Below, one piece after another: positions 36,028 through 44,754 of a stretch of DNA of 64,000 nucleotides. Below the pieces are notes generated by a model. It worked only from the letters and a program-made list of their open reading frames with translations, searched no databases and had not been told where the DNA came from. Location of the stretch: positions 124,001 to 188,000 of the forward strand of contig NZ_CP116968.1 of the NCBI RefSeq assembly GCF_032051675.1, given 5' to 3'. A program made the translations under genes and the position numbers. Every line of letters begins with the position of its first letter. The first letter of the stretch is position 1. The DNA is from Candidatus Nitrospira neomarina. Its GTDB lineage: Bacteria; Nitrospirota; Nitrospiria; Nitrospirales; UBA8639.

Positions 36028-37038
36028 ATGCTTAGGAAAATTCCGAAAGTTCGATTGTGGTTTATTGGATTGCTGTATTTCTGTTTGGCCGTATCCGCTG
36101 ACTATGCCTATGCGAAAGATCCACTGCCGTCTTGGAATGAGGGAACCAGCAGGCAAGCGATCATTCATTTCGTTGAGCGAACGACCACGGAAGGTAAGCC
36201 TGAATTCGTGCCGGTGGATCAACGCATGGCGGTGTTTGATAACGATGGTACCTTGTGGTCTGAGCAACCTGCCTATTTCCAACTGCTCTTTGCCATCGAT
36301 CGCATCAAAGAATTAGCCCCAACGCATCCTGAATGGCAGACCCAGATGCCCTTCAAGGCGGTCCTGGAAAATGATATGGCGGCACTCGCCGCTTCCGGTG
36401 AAAAAGGGTTGATACAACTCGTCATGGCTTCGCACGCGGGAATGATGACGACGGAGTTCGAACAGATCGTCACAGACTGGCTGGGTATGGCCAGGCATCC
36501 CCGCTTCAAGCGGCCGTATACGGATCTCGTCTTCCAGCCGATGCTTGAGTTGCTAATGTATCTTCGGGCCCATGACTTCAAGACCTATATTGTGTCCGGG
36601 GGCGGGATTGAATTCATGCGGCCCTGGACGGAAAACATTTATGGCATCCCCCGCGAGCAGGTTATTGGAAGCAGTATCAAGGTGAAGTTGGAGTTACGTA
36701 ATGGGAACCCAGTGCTTGTTCGTCTCCCTGAAATTGACTTCATCGACGACAAAGCAGGCAAGCCAGTGGGCATTCACAAGTTCATCGGCCGCCGGCCTAT
36801 CGCGGCGTTCGGCAACTCCGATGGCGATTTGCAAATGCTCCAATGGACGGCAGCAGGGAAAGGGCCACGGTTCATGCTGTTGGTCCACCATACGGATGCC
36901 GAGCGGGAGTGGGTGTATGACCGAAAGTCTAAAATTGGTCATCTTGACAAAGCCTTAGATGAAGCTCAGAAGCGTGGGTGGACAGTTGTGGACATGAAGA
37001 AGGACTGGAAAGTCATTTACCCTTTCCAGAAATATTAA
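36028..37038 (+). CDS. Exported HAD-family phosphatase
   Basis: 336 residues. Signal peptide about 1-29 (AYAKD). HAD motif I is VFDNDGTLW with Asp71 and Asp73, motif II TYIVSGGGIEF, and motif IV AFGNSDGDLQM. It is a phosphomonoesterase of the phosphoserine-phosphatase-like group, acting in the periplasm; the substrate is unknown. A ribosome-binding GAGGG lies upstream. It follows the sulfatase gene after a terminator, so a functional link is only suggested by position. Confidence 0.85.
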   Translation: MLRKIPKVRLWFIGLLYFCLAVSADYAYAKDPLPSWNEGTSRQAIIHFVERTTTEGKPEFVPVDQRMAVFDNDGTLWSEQPAYFQLLFAIDRIKELAPTHPEWQTQMPFKAVLENDMAALAASGEKGLIQLVMASHAGMMTTEFEQIVTDWLGMARHPRFKRPYTDLVFQPMLELLMYLRAHDFKTYIVSGGGIEFMRPWTENIYGIPREQVIGSSIKVKLELRNGNPVLVRLPEIDFIDDKAGKPVGIHKFIGRRPIAAFGNSDGDLQMLQWTAAGKGPRFMLLVHHTDAEREWVYDRKSKIGHLDKALDEAQKRGWTVVDMKKDWKVIYPFQKY

Positions 37039-37175
37039 GCCAATTCATAAATTTCAACCCCAATGTGTGGATGGTTTCTGTGAAGCGGATGAAAACTGGT
37101 AACGGACCCTAATTTTTTCGGGGATGCGGCTATGGCTAGTGCCAACCTTAGAGTTTGCGGGAGATTATCACCATT

Positions 37176-37544
37176 ATGATTACCGAACATATCCAACTTA
37201 TTTTATTGGTGTCGGGTGTGGCGACCATGGGTGCCAGTGTGCAATTTTTGGCTCCTCGCCTGATTCTTAAGCTGCTGTATGAGGTGGAACCTTCCGAACC
37301 CACAATCCTTCTCCTGGCCAAGCATTGGGGATTGCTGATCTTTTTGGTTGGCGCGTTGTTGGTGTATAGCGCCTATGATTCAAGTACGCGTGATCCTGTC
37401 CTTGTCGTGGCCACTCTGGAAAAAATAGTCTTTGCGGGTTTCATCTTTCTTGGTCCCGTCAAAAAAACATCCGTCGGAACATTCGTGGCGGCTGGCGACA
37501 CGTCTTTTGTGGTGTTGTACCTGTTGTATTTCCTGGGATTCTAG
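37176..37544 (+). CDS. Small membrane protein, unknown function
   Basis: 122 residues with about four hydrophobic segments (about 5-25, 44-62, 74-92, 104-121), so an inner-membrane protein. I do not recognise the family. ATG 37176 lies 12 bases after GGGAG; TTG 37155 is in frame. Its end is followed by a weak hairpin (ATAGAG/CTCTAT) and TTTT. Confidence 0.6.
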   Translation: MITEHIQLILLVSGVATMGASVQFLAPRLILKLLYEVEPSEPTILLLAKHWGLLIFLVGALLVYSAYDSSTRDPVLVVATLEKIVFAGFIFLGPVKKTSVGTFVAAGDTSFVVLYLLYFLGF

Positions 37545-37684
37545 AAAATAGGATAGAGCCCTGAATGACTCTATTTTGCTCCCTTCGCCCGTCGACTTTG
37601 GAATGACAAGGCACAACAATTCCGCTCTGATGGTCGCGCTTCGCACAGACCATGAAAAAATCTGCCTGAAATTTTATGCCTCAC

Positions 37685-37728
37685 CTGTCAATTTTGACAG
37701 TGTCACGGTTACCAAGAACGCTCATAAA
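37685..37728 (+). promoter_or_regulatory. Palindromic operator candidate with -10 box, site 3
   Basis: CTGTCA-ATTT-TGACAG at 37685-37700, then CATAAA at 37723-37728, a gap of 22. It lies about 70 bases before the beta-barrel gene and matches the arrangement upstream of the sulfatase and receiver genes. Confidence 0.6.
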
Positions 37729-37768
37729 ATAGAGTTCGGATGGTGTTACGGTTGGAGGGAGGAGCTGT

Positions 37769-38668
37769 GTGGTGTTCCGTATTGTGACAAGAGGTAAATA
37801 CCTTCAGGAATTGAATCGGGCTCTGACCCGGGCAGCCGGAATGCTCATTCTCTTACTGGCTATCTTCTGCGCCCCGCTCGAGGCTATGGCTGCAGCCGAT
37901 GAATCCGAAGATCAGGGTTGGCAATTCATCGTGACACCATATGTTTGGGTGGTGGGCCTCGAAGGAGATTTGACGATTAAAGGCCGAACGGCCGATGTCG
38001 ATGCGAGTTTTCTCGATATCATTCGAAACTCCGATTCCATCTTCGGATTTTTGGGAAATTTTGAGGTACGCAAGGGACGATGGGGAGCGTTTGTCGACGG
38101 CACATATTTAGACTTGGAATCTGATACGGTCCGCTTTGGCCCGGTTTCTTCGGATGCGAAGGTCAAAGTTGCTCTCATTTCATTCGGAGCCAGTTACCGC
38201 CTTGCAGAATGGTCATTGGCGGATGCTCCTGGTGGTGATCCTTCCTATGCGGGACAGAAGATGGTGGTGGATTTCTACGCAGGCGGGCGCTATACGTCGC
38301 TGGACGGTACGCTTGATGCCAATATTAATCTGACGCCCGGACCTTTGAATCTCTCCGCTGGACGAAAATTTAAGGGGTCCCCGGACTGGGTTGATCCGAT
38401 ATTTGGCCTCCGAACCACCACTGAGGTGTTTCCAAAAATAAAGCTACTTCTCGCAGGCGATATCGGCGGCTTTGGCGCCGGTTCGGATTTTACCTGGCAT
38501 GCGGATGGTTTGTTGGGCTATGACTTTTCATTGTTCTCGAAAAAGTCAACGGTCTGGGCCGGGTACCGGGCACTGTATCAGGATTACGAGACTGGATCAG
38601 GCCGGAACAGGTTTGAATGGAAGATGACCATGCACGGTCCCGTGACCGGATTGAGCATTCATTTTTAA
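37769..38668 (+). CDS. Outer-membrane beta-barrel protein
   Basis: 299 residues. Signal peptide to about 43 (MAAADE). The mature part is built of alternating amphipathic strands (WQFIVTPYVWVVGLEGD, KVKVALISFGASYRLAEW, WAGYRALYQDYETGSG) and ends with Phe (SIHF), as expected of an outer-membrane barrel. Pore or receptor function is unknown. Start GTG 37769 has GGGAGGAG upstream. It is followed by a terminator, then the DUF3313 lipoprotein. A fragment of a second copy lies at 39540-39690. Confidence 0.8.
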   Translation: MVFRIVTRGKYLQELNRALTRAAGMLILLLAIFCAPLEAMAAADESEDQGWQFIVTPYVWVVGLEGDLTIKGRTADVDASFLDIIRNSDSIFGFLGNFEVRKGRWGAFVDGTYLDLESDTVRFGPVSSDAKVKVALISFGASYRLAEWSLADAPGGDPSYAGQKMVVDFYAGGRYTSLDGTLDANINLTPGPLNLSAGRKFKGSPDWVDPIFGLRTTTEVFPKIKLLLAGDIGGFGAGSDFTWHADGLLGYDFSLFSKKSTVWAGYRALYQDYETGSGRNRFEWKMTMHGPVTGLSIHF

Positions 38669-38693
38669 ATGAGATCTGGCATAGGACGGCTAA

Positions 38694-38735
38694 GACGAGC
38701 ATGGAAAGGGCCTTTCCCTTGTCGTTCATTTTTTT
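38694..38735 (+). terminator. Rho-independent terminator after the beta-barrel gene
   Basis: Inner palindrome GGAAAGG-G-CCTTTCC is flanked by GACGA and TGTC, followed by a run of seven T. It is 25 bases after the stop of the beta-barrel gene. Confidence 0.75.
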
Positions 38736-38759
38736 AAAAAATAAAAAAATGAGAGAAGC

Positions 38760-39483
38760 ATGAACATGCAGAAACTTTTGACACTCTTGATAGTTACTTC
38801 GTTGATGGTGGCGGTGGCTGTCGGATGTGCCAAAACCAAACAGGCCGGTGGCTATGGAAAAGCGGAGCCTTCCGGGTACCTCGGGGATTAATCGATGCTG
38901 AAAGAAGGTGAAAAGGGGCAAGCGACGCTGGTGTACATAAAAGAGGATCCGGCAAAATGGAAATCCTTCGATAAAATTTTGCTCAAGCCTGTCCAAGTGT
39001 GGCGAGGTGAAGAATCAAATGCCAAGGACATGGATAAAGAAGATGCGGAATTGCTAGGCCGGTATCTTTGGTCAAAACTCAATGAAGAGTTGCAAAAGGA
39101 CTACCAGATGGTAGACAAGCCTGGTCCGGGTGTCCTTGTATTCGAAATGGCAATCACGGAAACCGGAAAGTCTATGCCTATACTGGATCTAGCCACCAAT
39201 CTGTATCCCGGGGCGCTGGTGCTTTCACAAGGTAAGCGCCTGGCCCTTGGAACGAACTCCTTTGTGGGTGAAGCTTCTGTCGAAGCGAAGGGGACCGACG
39301 CCCAGGACGGTACTTTAATGTTTGCTGCCGTGGATCGGCGTGGGGGGGGGGAAATATCTCACGAAAAATCGATTTGACCGTTGGGATGATGTGGAAGAGG
39401 CCTTCTCCTACTGGGCCAAAAAAGCCCGCTGGCGTCTCTGTAAGCAGCGGGATGGTGCCAACTGTGAAGAGCCATCGGAGTAA
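38760..39483 (+). pseudogene. DUF3313-type lipoprotein with nonsense codon and poly-G frameshift
   Basis: ATG 38760 gives a signal peptide ending VAVGC, then GKAEPSGYLGD and a TAA (38889-38891) where the family has a tyrosine (GFLGDYS-L). The same frame continues as SMLKEGEKGQATLVYIKEDP and DKPGPGVLVFEMAITE. At 39342-39351 a run of ten G breaks the frame. With nine G it would read GKYLTKNRFDRWDDVEEAF and WAKKARWRLCKQ to TAA 39481-39483, the expected C-terminus. So two independent lesions affect one gene. Sequencing error could explain the G run but hardly the TAA. Confidence 0.75.
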
Positions 39484-39539
39484 ACATGACAATTGGCTGC
39501 TCTGAAGCCATTTTGCTCCCAAGCGGTAACCGATAATGC

Positions 39540-39690
39540 ATGGAGTTTCCCAATGGACTTGATCCTATGGTTGGTCTTTGAACGATCACAAACGTGTTTC
39601 CGACCTTAAGGTTAGTCCTCGCAGGTGTCGGGGGCGGTTCGAGTTATACATGGCATGGGAATGTAGGAGCATTGGTAAATATCATTATCT
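39540..39690 (+). pseudogene. Fragment of a second beta-barrel gene copy
   Basis: Reads MEFPNGLDPMVGL, TGA, then TITNVFPTLRLVLAGVGGG and SSYTWHGNVGALVN. It matches WVDPIFGL-R-TTTEVFPKIKLLLAG and SDFTWHADGLLGYD near the C-terminus of the intact barrel (about 38385-38520). The stop replaces the Arg codon. No other part of the gene remains. Confidence 0.65.
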
Positions 39691-39712
39691 ATCTACAGCG
39701 GGGTGTGACGAG

Positions 39713-39905
39713 AAGATATGGAGTAAAGTTTTTATTCAAGGATTTTTGTTTGTGTTTGTCATGGGGTTACTCAGCGTGTGTGGCGCCACGCGTCAGGCCC
39801 GATCGGTTGAGCAGGCCTGCTTTCAGGTGATGCGTATTCGCAGATGCGGGAAGGCGAAGATGATGAAGCTCTCATGGGACATCCCATACCTTCATCGCCT
39901 GCCAT
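39713..39905 (+). pseudogene. Fragment of a second DUF3313-like lipoprotein gene
   Basis: WSKVFIQGFLFVFVMGLLSVCGATRQ is a lipoprotein signal and anchor. After RSVEQ the frame shifts and reads SGDAYSQMREGEDDEALM, which resembles SGFLGDYS-LKxGxDGEALL of DUF3313 proteins. With the barrel fragment before it, this is a decayed second copy of the barrel-lipoprotein pair. Confidence 0.5.
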
Positions 39906-40174
39906 GAATGCGATCTCCTCCATCGTGTTCACTCGTTGCGCGTTGTGGAGCCATATTATGCAGGCTTTTGCACTAACGACGTAGAATCCCAACAAATTTT
40001 TTTCATACTCGCGGAGGATTTAGCACGTGCGGCACCGCCTTCGAGTTCACGACACTCTACGACTCCCAATAAGGCTTCTGCATTCCCAATTAACAAAAGT
40101 GATACACCGTTTCTTACAAAAATAAGAAAAATAGTGCTCAGGATTATGATTCGGAAAACCTTGAAAGGGTTTTG
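39906..40174. other. intergenic region before the antiporter
   Basis: No supported gene. A possible weak ribosome binding site (GAAAGGG) lies just before the antiporter ATG. Confidence 0.5.
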
Positions 40175-41398
40175 ATGTATCAGACGCTCGCGATCCTGGC
40201 GGTATTTATTCTTATTTACAGTTCCGTCGCCGGCGGCATGGAGCGTACGCCGATCAGTGGCCCGATAATTTTTACGGCCTTTGGGGTGCTTGTCGGGCCG
40301 GTAGGGTTGGGCCTCTTGGCTCTGGAAGTGACGGCCGAAACTATTCGGATGCTTGCGGAATTGACCTTGGCACTGGTCTTGTTCACCGATGCCGCCGCGG
40401 CTGATCTGGCCACGCTACGCACAACATGGCGGTTGCCCGTGCGCCTGCTGTTATTGGGTTTACCTCTCACCATATTGGTTGGTTTCGGGGTGGGGAAAAT
40501 GTTCTTTCCTGACATGTCCGGTTTCGAAGTGGCGCTGCTGGCGACGCTGCTCGCCCCGACGGATGCCGCCCTCGGCAAGGGTGTGGTGACCAACCAGGCT
40601 GTCCCCAAAAACGTTCGGCAAAGTCTCAGCGTCGAGAGTGGTCTCAACGATGGGATCTGCGTCCCGATCCTCCTGGTGTTCCTCGCGCTCGCCATTGAGC
40701 AGCATGGGGATAAAAGTACGGGTTCTCTGGTGTTCAGCTTCCTTGTCAAGGAAATCGGCATTGGCGTCGTCGTCGGGCTTGTCCTGACCGGTGGGGCTGT
40801 CAGCCTGCTACGCTTCTGTCATCGCCGCCAGTGGATTTCCGACATCTGGATTCAGTTACCGGTCATCAGCCTGGCCATCGGATGCTTCGCGATGGCGCAG
40901 CTATTCGGCGGGAGTGGATTCATTGCCGCGTTCGTGGGAGGACTGCTGTTCGGTGTTCGACTCAAGGAGTACCGTAAAGAGCTGCTACGCGCCGTGGAAG
41001 GTGAGGGTGAGACCTTTGCACTGCTGACCTGGGTGATCTTCGGCACGGCAGTGGTCGGCAAGGCCTTCCAGTATTTTAGCTGGCCTATTCTCCTGTATGC
41101 CGTGCTGAGCCTGACCCTTATTCGCATGGTGCCGGTCTTTGTCTCACTCACCGGTCTCGGAGTGAGTCTCGAGGGCAGATTGTTTATGGGCTGGTTTGGT
41201 CCGCGGGGACTGGCGAGCATTGTGTTCGGCGTCATCGTGTTAAATGCCCATCTGCCAAACAGCCGCGTGATAGCCCACGTGGTGGTCTGGACGGTGATTC
41301 TCAGCATTCTTCTCCATGGCGTTACCGCCAATATCTGGGCCCGGGGATACGGTCAGCGCTGGCAATTAGCGCAGGGTGGTAAGAGCGGGGAAAGCTGA
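40175..41398 (+). CDS. Cation/proton antiporter, CPA1 family
   Basis: 407 residues, about 11-12 membrane helices. It shows the CPA1 pattern: LALVLFTDAAAADL, LAPTDAALGKGVV with the Asp of the ion site, SLSVESGLNDGICVP with the conserved Glu and ND, and GWFGPRGLASI near the end. It exchanges Na(+) or K(+) for H(+) at the inner membrane. ATG 40175 is preferred; TTG 40172 is in frame. Confidence 0.88.
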   Translation: MYQTLAILAVFILIYSSVAGGMERTPISGPIIFTAFGVLVGPVGLGLLALEVTAETIRMLAELTLALVLFTDAAAADLATLRTTWRLPVRLLLLGLPLTILVGFGVGKMFFPDMSGFEVALLATLLAPTDAALGKGVVTNQAVPKNVRQSLSVESGLNDGICVPILLVFLALAIEQHGDKSTGSLVFSFLVKEIGIGVVVGLVLTGGAVSLLRFCHRRQWISDIWIQLPVISLAIGCFAMAQLFGGSGFIAAFVGGLLFGVRLKEYRKELLRAVEGEGETFALLTWVIFGTAVVGKAFQYFSWPILLYAVLSLTLIRMVPVFVSLTGLGVSLEGRLFMGWFGPRGLASIVFGVIVLNAHLPNSRVIAHVVVWTVILSILLHGVTANIWARGYGQRWQLAQGGKSGES

Positions 41399-41881
41399 CG
41401 TTAAATAAGGAAGGAGGCAAGTGGTTTATCCCCGATTATATAAACGACATGAAGAGAGATAAGAACATGAACATTCCCAATGGCACCCGCAATTCTGAAC
41501 ATATCATGGTTTTCCATATGCTCCGCCCCTGCGATGGCTAGAAAAACGTCCTAATTGTTAACCCCACACGCAGGAGATCCGACAGCCCTTTTCTGGGCGG
41601 TCTTTGAAAACTTAATAAAAATCCTGTTTTGCAGGCCTAGCCCGGGCAGGTCTCTTGACCTCAACTTTTCACCATGGTTAGGATGACAACTTTCCGGGTC
41701 CTCTACGATGATGTTGTGTTCTCATTCTGTCACTGGTTGTCATCCACTCGCCCCCAAGGTGCTGACTCTATCTCGCTCAAATGCCTCTTCCATGATTCAC
41801 CAACACCAATAAACGACAAGTCACATTCACACCCAGCATCAGGTTGATGGCCTTCTCCATTCACTGGAATGGTGTGAGGCG
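41399..41881. other. intergenic region
   Basis: About 480 bases with no supported gene. Some short inverted GC stretches (GCCC and GGGC near 41590) are too weak to call a terminator. Confidence 0.5.
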
Positions 41882-44140
41882 GTGAGTGCCCTCCTACTCT
41901 CTCCCATTGACAGGATGTCACCAAACGCGATTATGCAGATACCCAAAAGTTCCTACCAATGGTTGTCATGGCTTCGTATCTTTTTGGTGGTCGGCGTTCT
42001 GGCCCTTGGGGCCGTGGCCGTTTCCCTGCTTGAAAATCAAACTGTGGAATCTGCCGGTAGAAGCCTGACTCAGGTCGCGGCCGATATTGCCTATAAGTTG
42101 GACCTGCTCCTGTTTGAGCGGTATGGGGATATTCAAACCATGGCCCAATCAGGTGTCTTTCATGGCCAGGACGTCCAGGCGATGAACAATTATTTTGATT
42201 TGCTTCAGGAAGCCTACCCTGTCTATCGATGGTTAGCGGTTACCGATGAGCAGGGTAGGATCATTGCCGCCTCCGACCGGTCCAGTATTGGGGGAGACCA
42301 GAGTCATAAGCCCTGGTTTCAAGCTGTGCGGGATAGGGGCGGTATTCATATTCAAAATGCCGAGCCCTCCCCTGAAGTCGGCGGGGTGATGGCCGTAGCC
42401 TTCTCGGCTCCGATTCTTGGCTCTCCAGAAGAGTTTTTGGGTGCCGTGACCGCACGGGTCGGGCTCCCTGATCTCCAACAGGTTTTCGACCGGACCGTCA
42501 TTCCTATTCAGATGCCTGAAGGCCCTTCTGCGATGGGTGAGTGGCATTTGCTGGACAAGGATGGCAACCTCCTTGCCGATTCGGTTCTACACGAAGAGGG
42601 AAAAGTTAATCTGGGAGACCTCGGAGTGCAGTCCGCTCTGGTGAGTGCTTCGGGCCCGCCCGGCTATGTGGAAGAATGGCATAAACGACGAGGGGTCCCA
42701 ATCCTGAGAGGGTATGCCCGCACCAAGGGCATGGGCGAATTTCCGAGTCTGCATTGGACGGTCCTCGTCAACCTGGATCGCAGTGTGATTCTGGCACCCC
42801 TGCACCGGATCGTCTGGAATTTGGGTCTTGTCGGAAGTATTATCTTTTTCCCCTTGATTGGGCTGTTATATTGGCTCTCCTATCTCTTGAAACAGGAATC
42901 GGGTCAGGCTCAAGCCGAGGCGGCTCGTGCCTTGACAGCCGAACAAGATTCTCGCGCGGCGCGGGATCAGCTGGCGGATGTGCTTGACCATGCACCCGAT
43001 CCCATCTTTTTTTCCGACACAGAGGGGAACATCACGAGGTTTAGTCGTGGGGCCGAGAGAGTATTGGGATATCCCGCCGAAGCCATCGTTTCGAAGCCCG
43101 TAACAGAACTGCTTCTGGAACCGGATCAATGGAAGCCAATCCTGGATGAATTACACAACAAAGGGGAGGTGGTTGGTCGTGAGGTGGAATTCCGGAATCC
43201 CGATGGCCAACCGGTGATCATCAGTCTCACGCTTTCAGTTCTTCGGAACGCAGGCGGGGAACCGGTCGGGACGGTTGGCTTGTGTAAAGACGTCACCGCC
43301 GGAAAGCGAACCGAAGAATCTCTTCGAATCAGCAATCAGGAACTGGAGCATTTTGTCTATGCCATTTCCCATGACCTACAAGCCCCCCTCCGGGGCATGC
43401 AGGGATTTGCGGTCCTGCTGTTAAAACGAGCAAAGGAGCGGCTGGATCAGAAGGAACGGCATTACCTGGAGCGGATTCAGAAAGGCGCTGAGCGCATGGA
43501 GGAACTCATCCGGGATCTGTTAGATTATTCCCGCATCGAACGCATTTCCCATCCATGGGAACTCGTGCCCATGGAGCAAATCATTCATCAGGTGCGTCTG
43601 GATATGGAAGACCGTATCCGTCATACCCACGCGGACTTCAAGGTCGAGAGTTCATTCCCATGGGTGTATGGAGACCGGGTTCGGCTGGCACAACTCTGGG
43701 CCAATCTGGTGTCTAACGCCCTGAAATATGCCAAATCGGGGGAGCCGCCGGTCATCCATATCGGATGTCAGGAGGATGGCCAACACTTCACTTTCTTTAT
43801 CCGGGACAACGGGATTGGAATCCCTCCTGAATTTCACGGGAAAATTTTTGGTATCTTCAACCGGCTGCATACACACGAACAGATTGAAGGCACGGGTATA
43901 GGGCTGGCCATTGTGAAACGCATTGTGGATTTCCACAGAGGAAAAATTTGGGTAGAGTCCGAGGAGGGAAAAGGGAGTATGTTCTTTTTCACGCTTCCCA
44001 AAACGTCTGGAGGATACGGGAAAAAAGGACGGCCAGTATCTCCCTCACCAGAAAAAAGCGTCGAGGCCATTGACGGTCGCGAGACAGAATACTCATTGAG
44101 AACATCGAGTTCCATCCCGTTGTCGGGGGAGGAGAAATAA
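41882..44140 (+). CDS. Cache-PAS sensor histidine kinase (HisKA)
   Basis: 752 residues. Membrane helix about 28-48, a periplasmic double-Cache-like sensor (about 60-300, with WLAVTDEQGRIIAASDRSSIGGDQSHKPWF), a second helix about 315-338, a PAS domain (about 362-480), then HisKA with YAISHDLQAPLRGMQGF and an ATPase domain with LVSNALKYAK, IRDNGIGIPPEFHGKIF and GTGIGLAIVKRI. The H-box is of the phytochrome-like type. The single-domain regulator that follows with no gap is its likely target. GTG 41882 is the first start; ATG 41915 and 41933 are possible. Confidence 0.9.
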   Translation: MSALLLSPIDRMSPNAIMQIPKSSYQWLSWLRIFLVVGVLALGAVAVSLLENQTVESAGRSLTQVAADIAYKLDLLLFERYGDIQTMAQSGVFHGQDVQAMNNYFDLLQEAYPVYRWLAVTDEQGRIIAASDRSSIGGDQSHKPWFQAVRDRGGIHIQNAEPSPEVGGVMAVAFSAPILGSPEEFLGAVTARVGLPDLQQVFDRTVIPIQMPEGPSAMGEWHLLDKDGNLLADSVLHEEGKVNLGDLGVQSALVSASGPPGYVEEWHKRRGVPILRGYARTKGMGEFPSLHWTVLVNLDRSVILAPLHRIVWNLGLVGSIIFFPLIGLLYWLSYLLKQESGQAQAEAARALTAEQDSRAARDQLADVLDHAPDPIFFSDTEGNITRFSRGAERVLGYPAEAIVSKPVTELLLEPDQWKPILDELHNKGEVVGREVEFRNPDGQPVIISLTLSVLRNAGGEPVGTVGLCKDVTAGKRTEESLRISNQELEHFVYAISHDLQAPLRGMQGFAVLLLKRAKERLDQKERHYLERIQKGAERMEELIRDLLDYSRIERISHPWELVPMEQIIHQVRLDMEDRIRHTHADFKVESSFPWVYGDRVRLAQLWANLVSNALKYAKSGEPPVIHIGCQEDGQHFTFFIRDNGIGIPPEFHGKIFGIFNRLHTHEQIEGTGIGLAIVKRIVDFHRGKIWVESEEGKGSMFFFTLPKTSGGYGKKGRPVSPSPEKSVEAIDGRETEYSLRTSSSIPLSGEEK

Positions 44141-44584
44141 ATGAATGTCAATCCGGTTGAGATTTTGCTTATTGAAGACAATGAAGACGACATCGAACTC
44201 ACGAGGGAAGCCTTGGATGCGGGAAAGATTGCCAATACCCTCACCGTCATTCGTGATGGGCAGGAGGCGATTAAGCACCTGTTTGAGAATGTGCAAACGC
44301 CACTCACGCCGGACCGATATCCAAAATTGATCCTCTTGGATTTGCGATTGCCCAAAGTGGATGGCATCGAAGTGTTAAAGCGGATCAAAGAGGAACCTGT
44401 GCTCTGTCGTGTTCCCGTGGTGGTGCTGACCACTTCGAAACGGGACGAGGATATTGTTCGATCCTATGATCTGGGAGTGAATTCCTACATTCAAAAACCC
44501 GTGTATTTTGATAAATTTGTCGAGACCATCAAAACCCTGGAACTCTATTGGGTCTTGACGAATATCCCGCCTCCCTATTTGTAG
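44141..44584 (+). CDS. Single-domain response regulator (Rcp1-like)
   Basis: 147 residues, receiver only. ILLIEDNEDDIELTREAL at the start, phospho-acceptor Asp in LILLDLRLPKVDG, VVLTTSKRDEDI, and Lys in YIQKPVYFDKF. This form pairs with phytochrome-type kinases such as the one immediately upstream; its start directly abuts that gene's stop. Confidence 0.92.
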   Translation: MNVNPVEILLIEDNEDDIELTREALDAGKIANTLTVIRDGQEAIKHLFENVQTPLTPDRYPKLILLDLRLPKVDGIEVLKRIKEEPVLCRVPVVVLTTSKRDEDIVRSYDLGVNSYIQKPVYFDKFVETIKTLELYWVLTNIPPPYL

Positions 44585-44754
44585 TTGTTGTGTCCTCCGA
44601 AGAATCTCGAAATTTTCCCTCAAGTGTGGAAGCGTTGGAACATTCTATGGTGTGGACTCTCGTGTGTGAGGAGTAAGCTTTTGGTCGGTCGGAGGGCGGA
44701 GACAGGGGATGCTGTTGCTCAAATATGAACCTGGAGGAAAAGAGGTCGGTTGGG

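Noticed and set aside
39578-39907. Plus-strand open frame of 109 codons
   Set aside because: It runs across the decayed barrel and lipoprotein fragments in a mixed frame. The relic reading explains it better.
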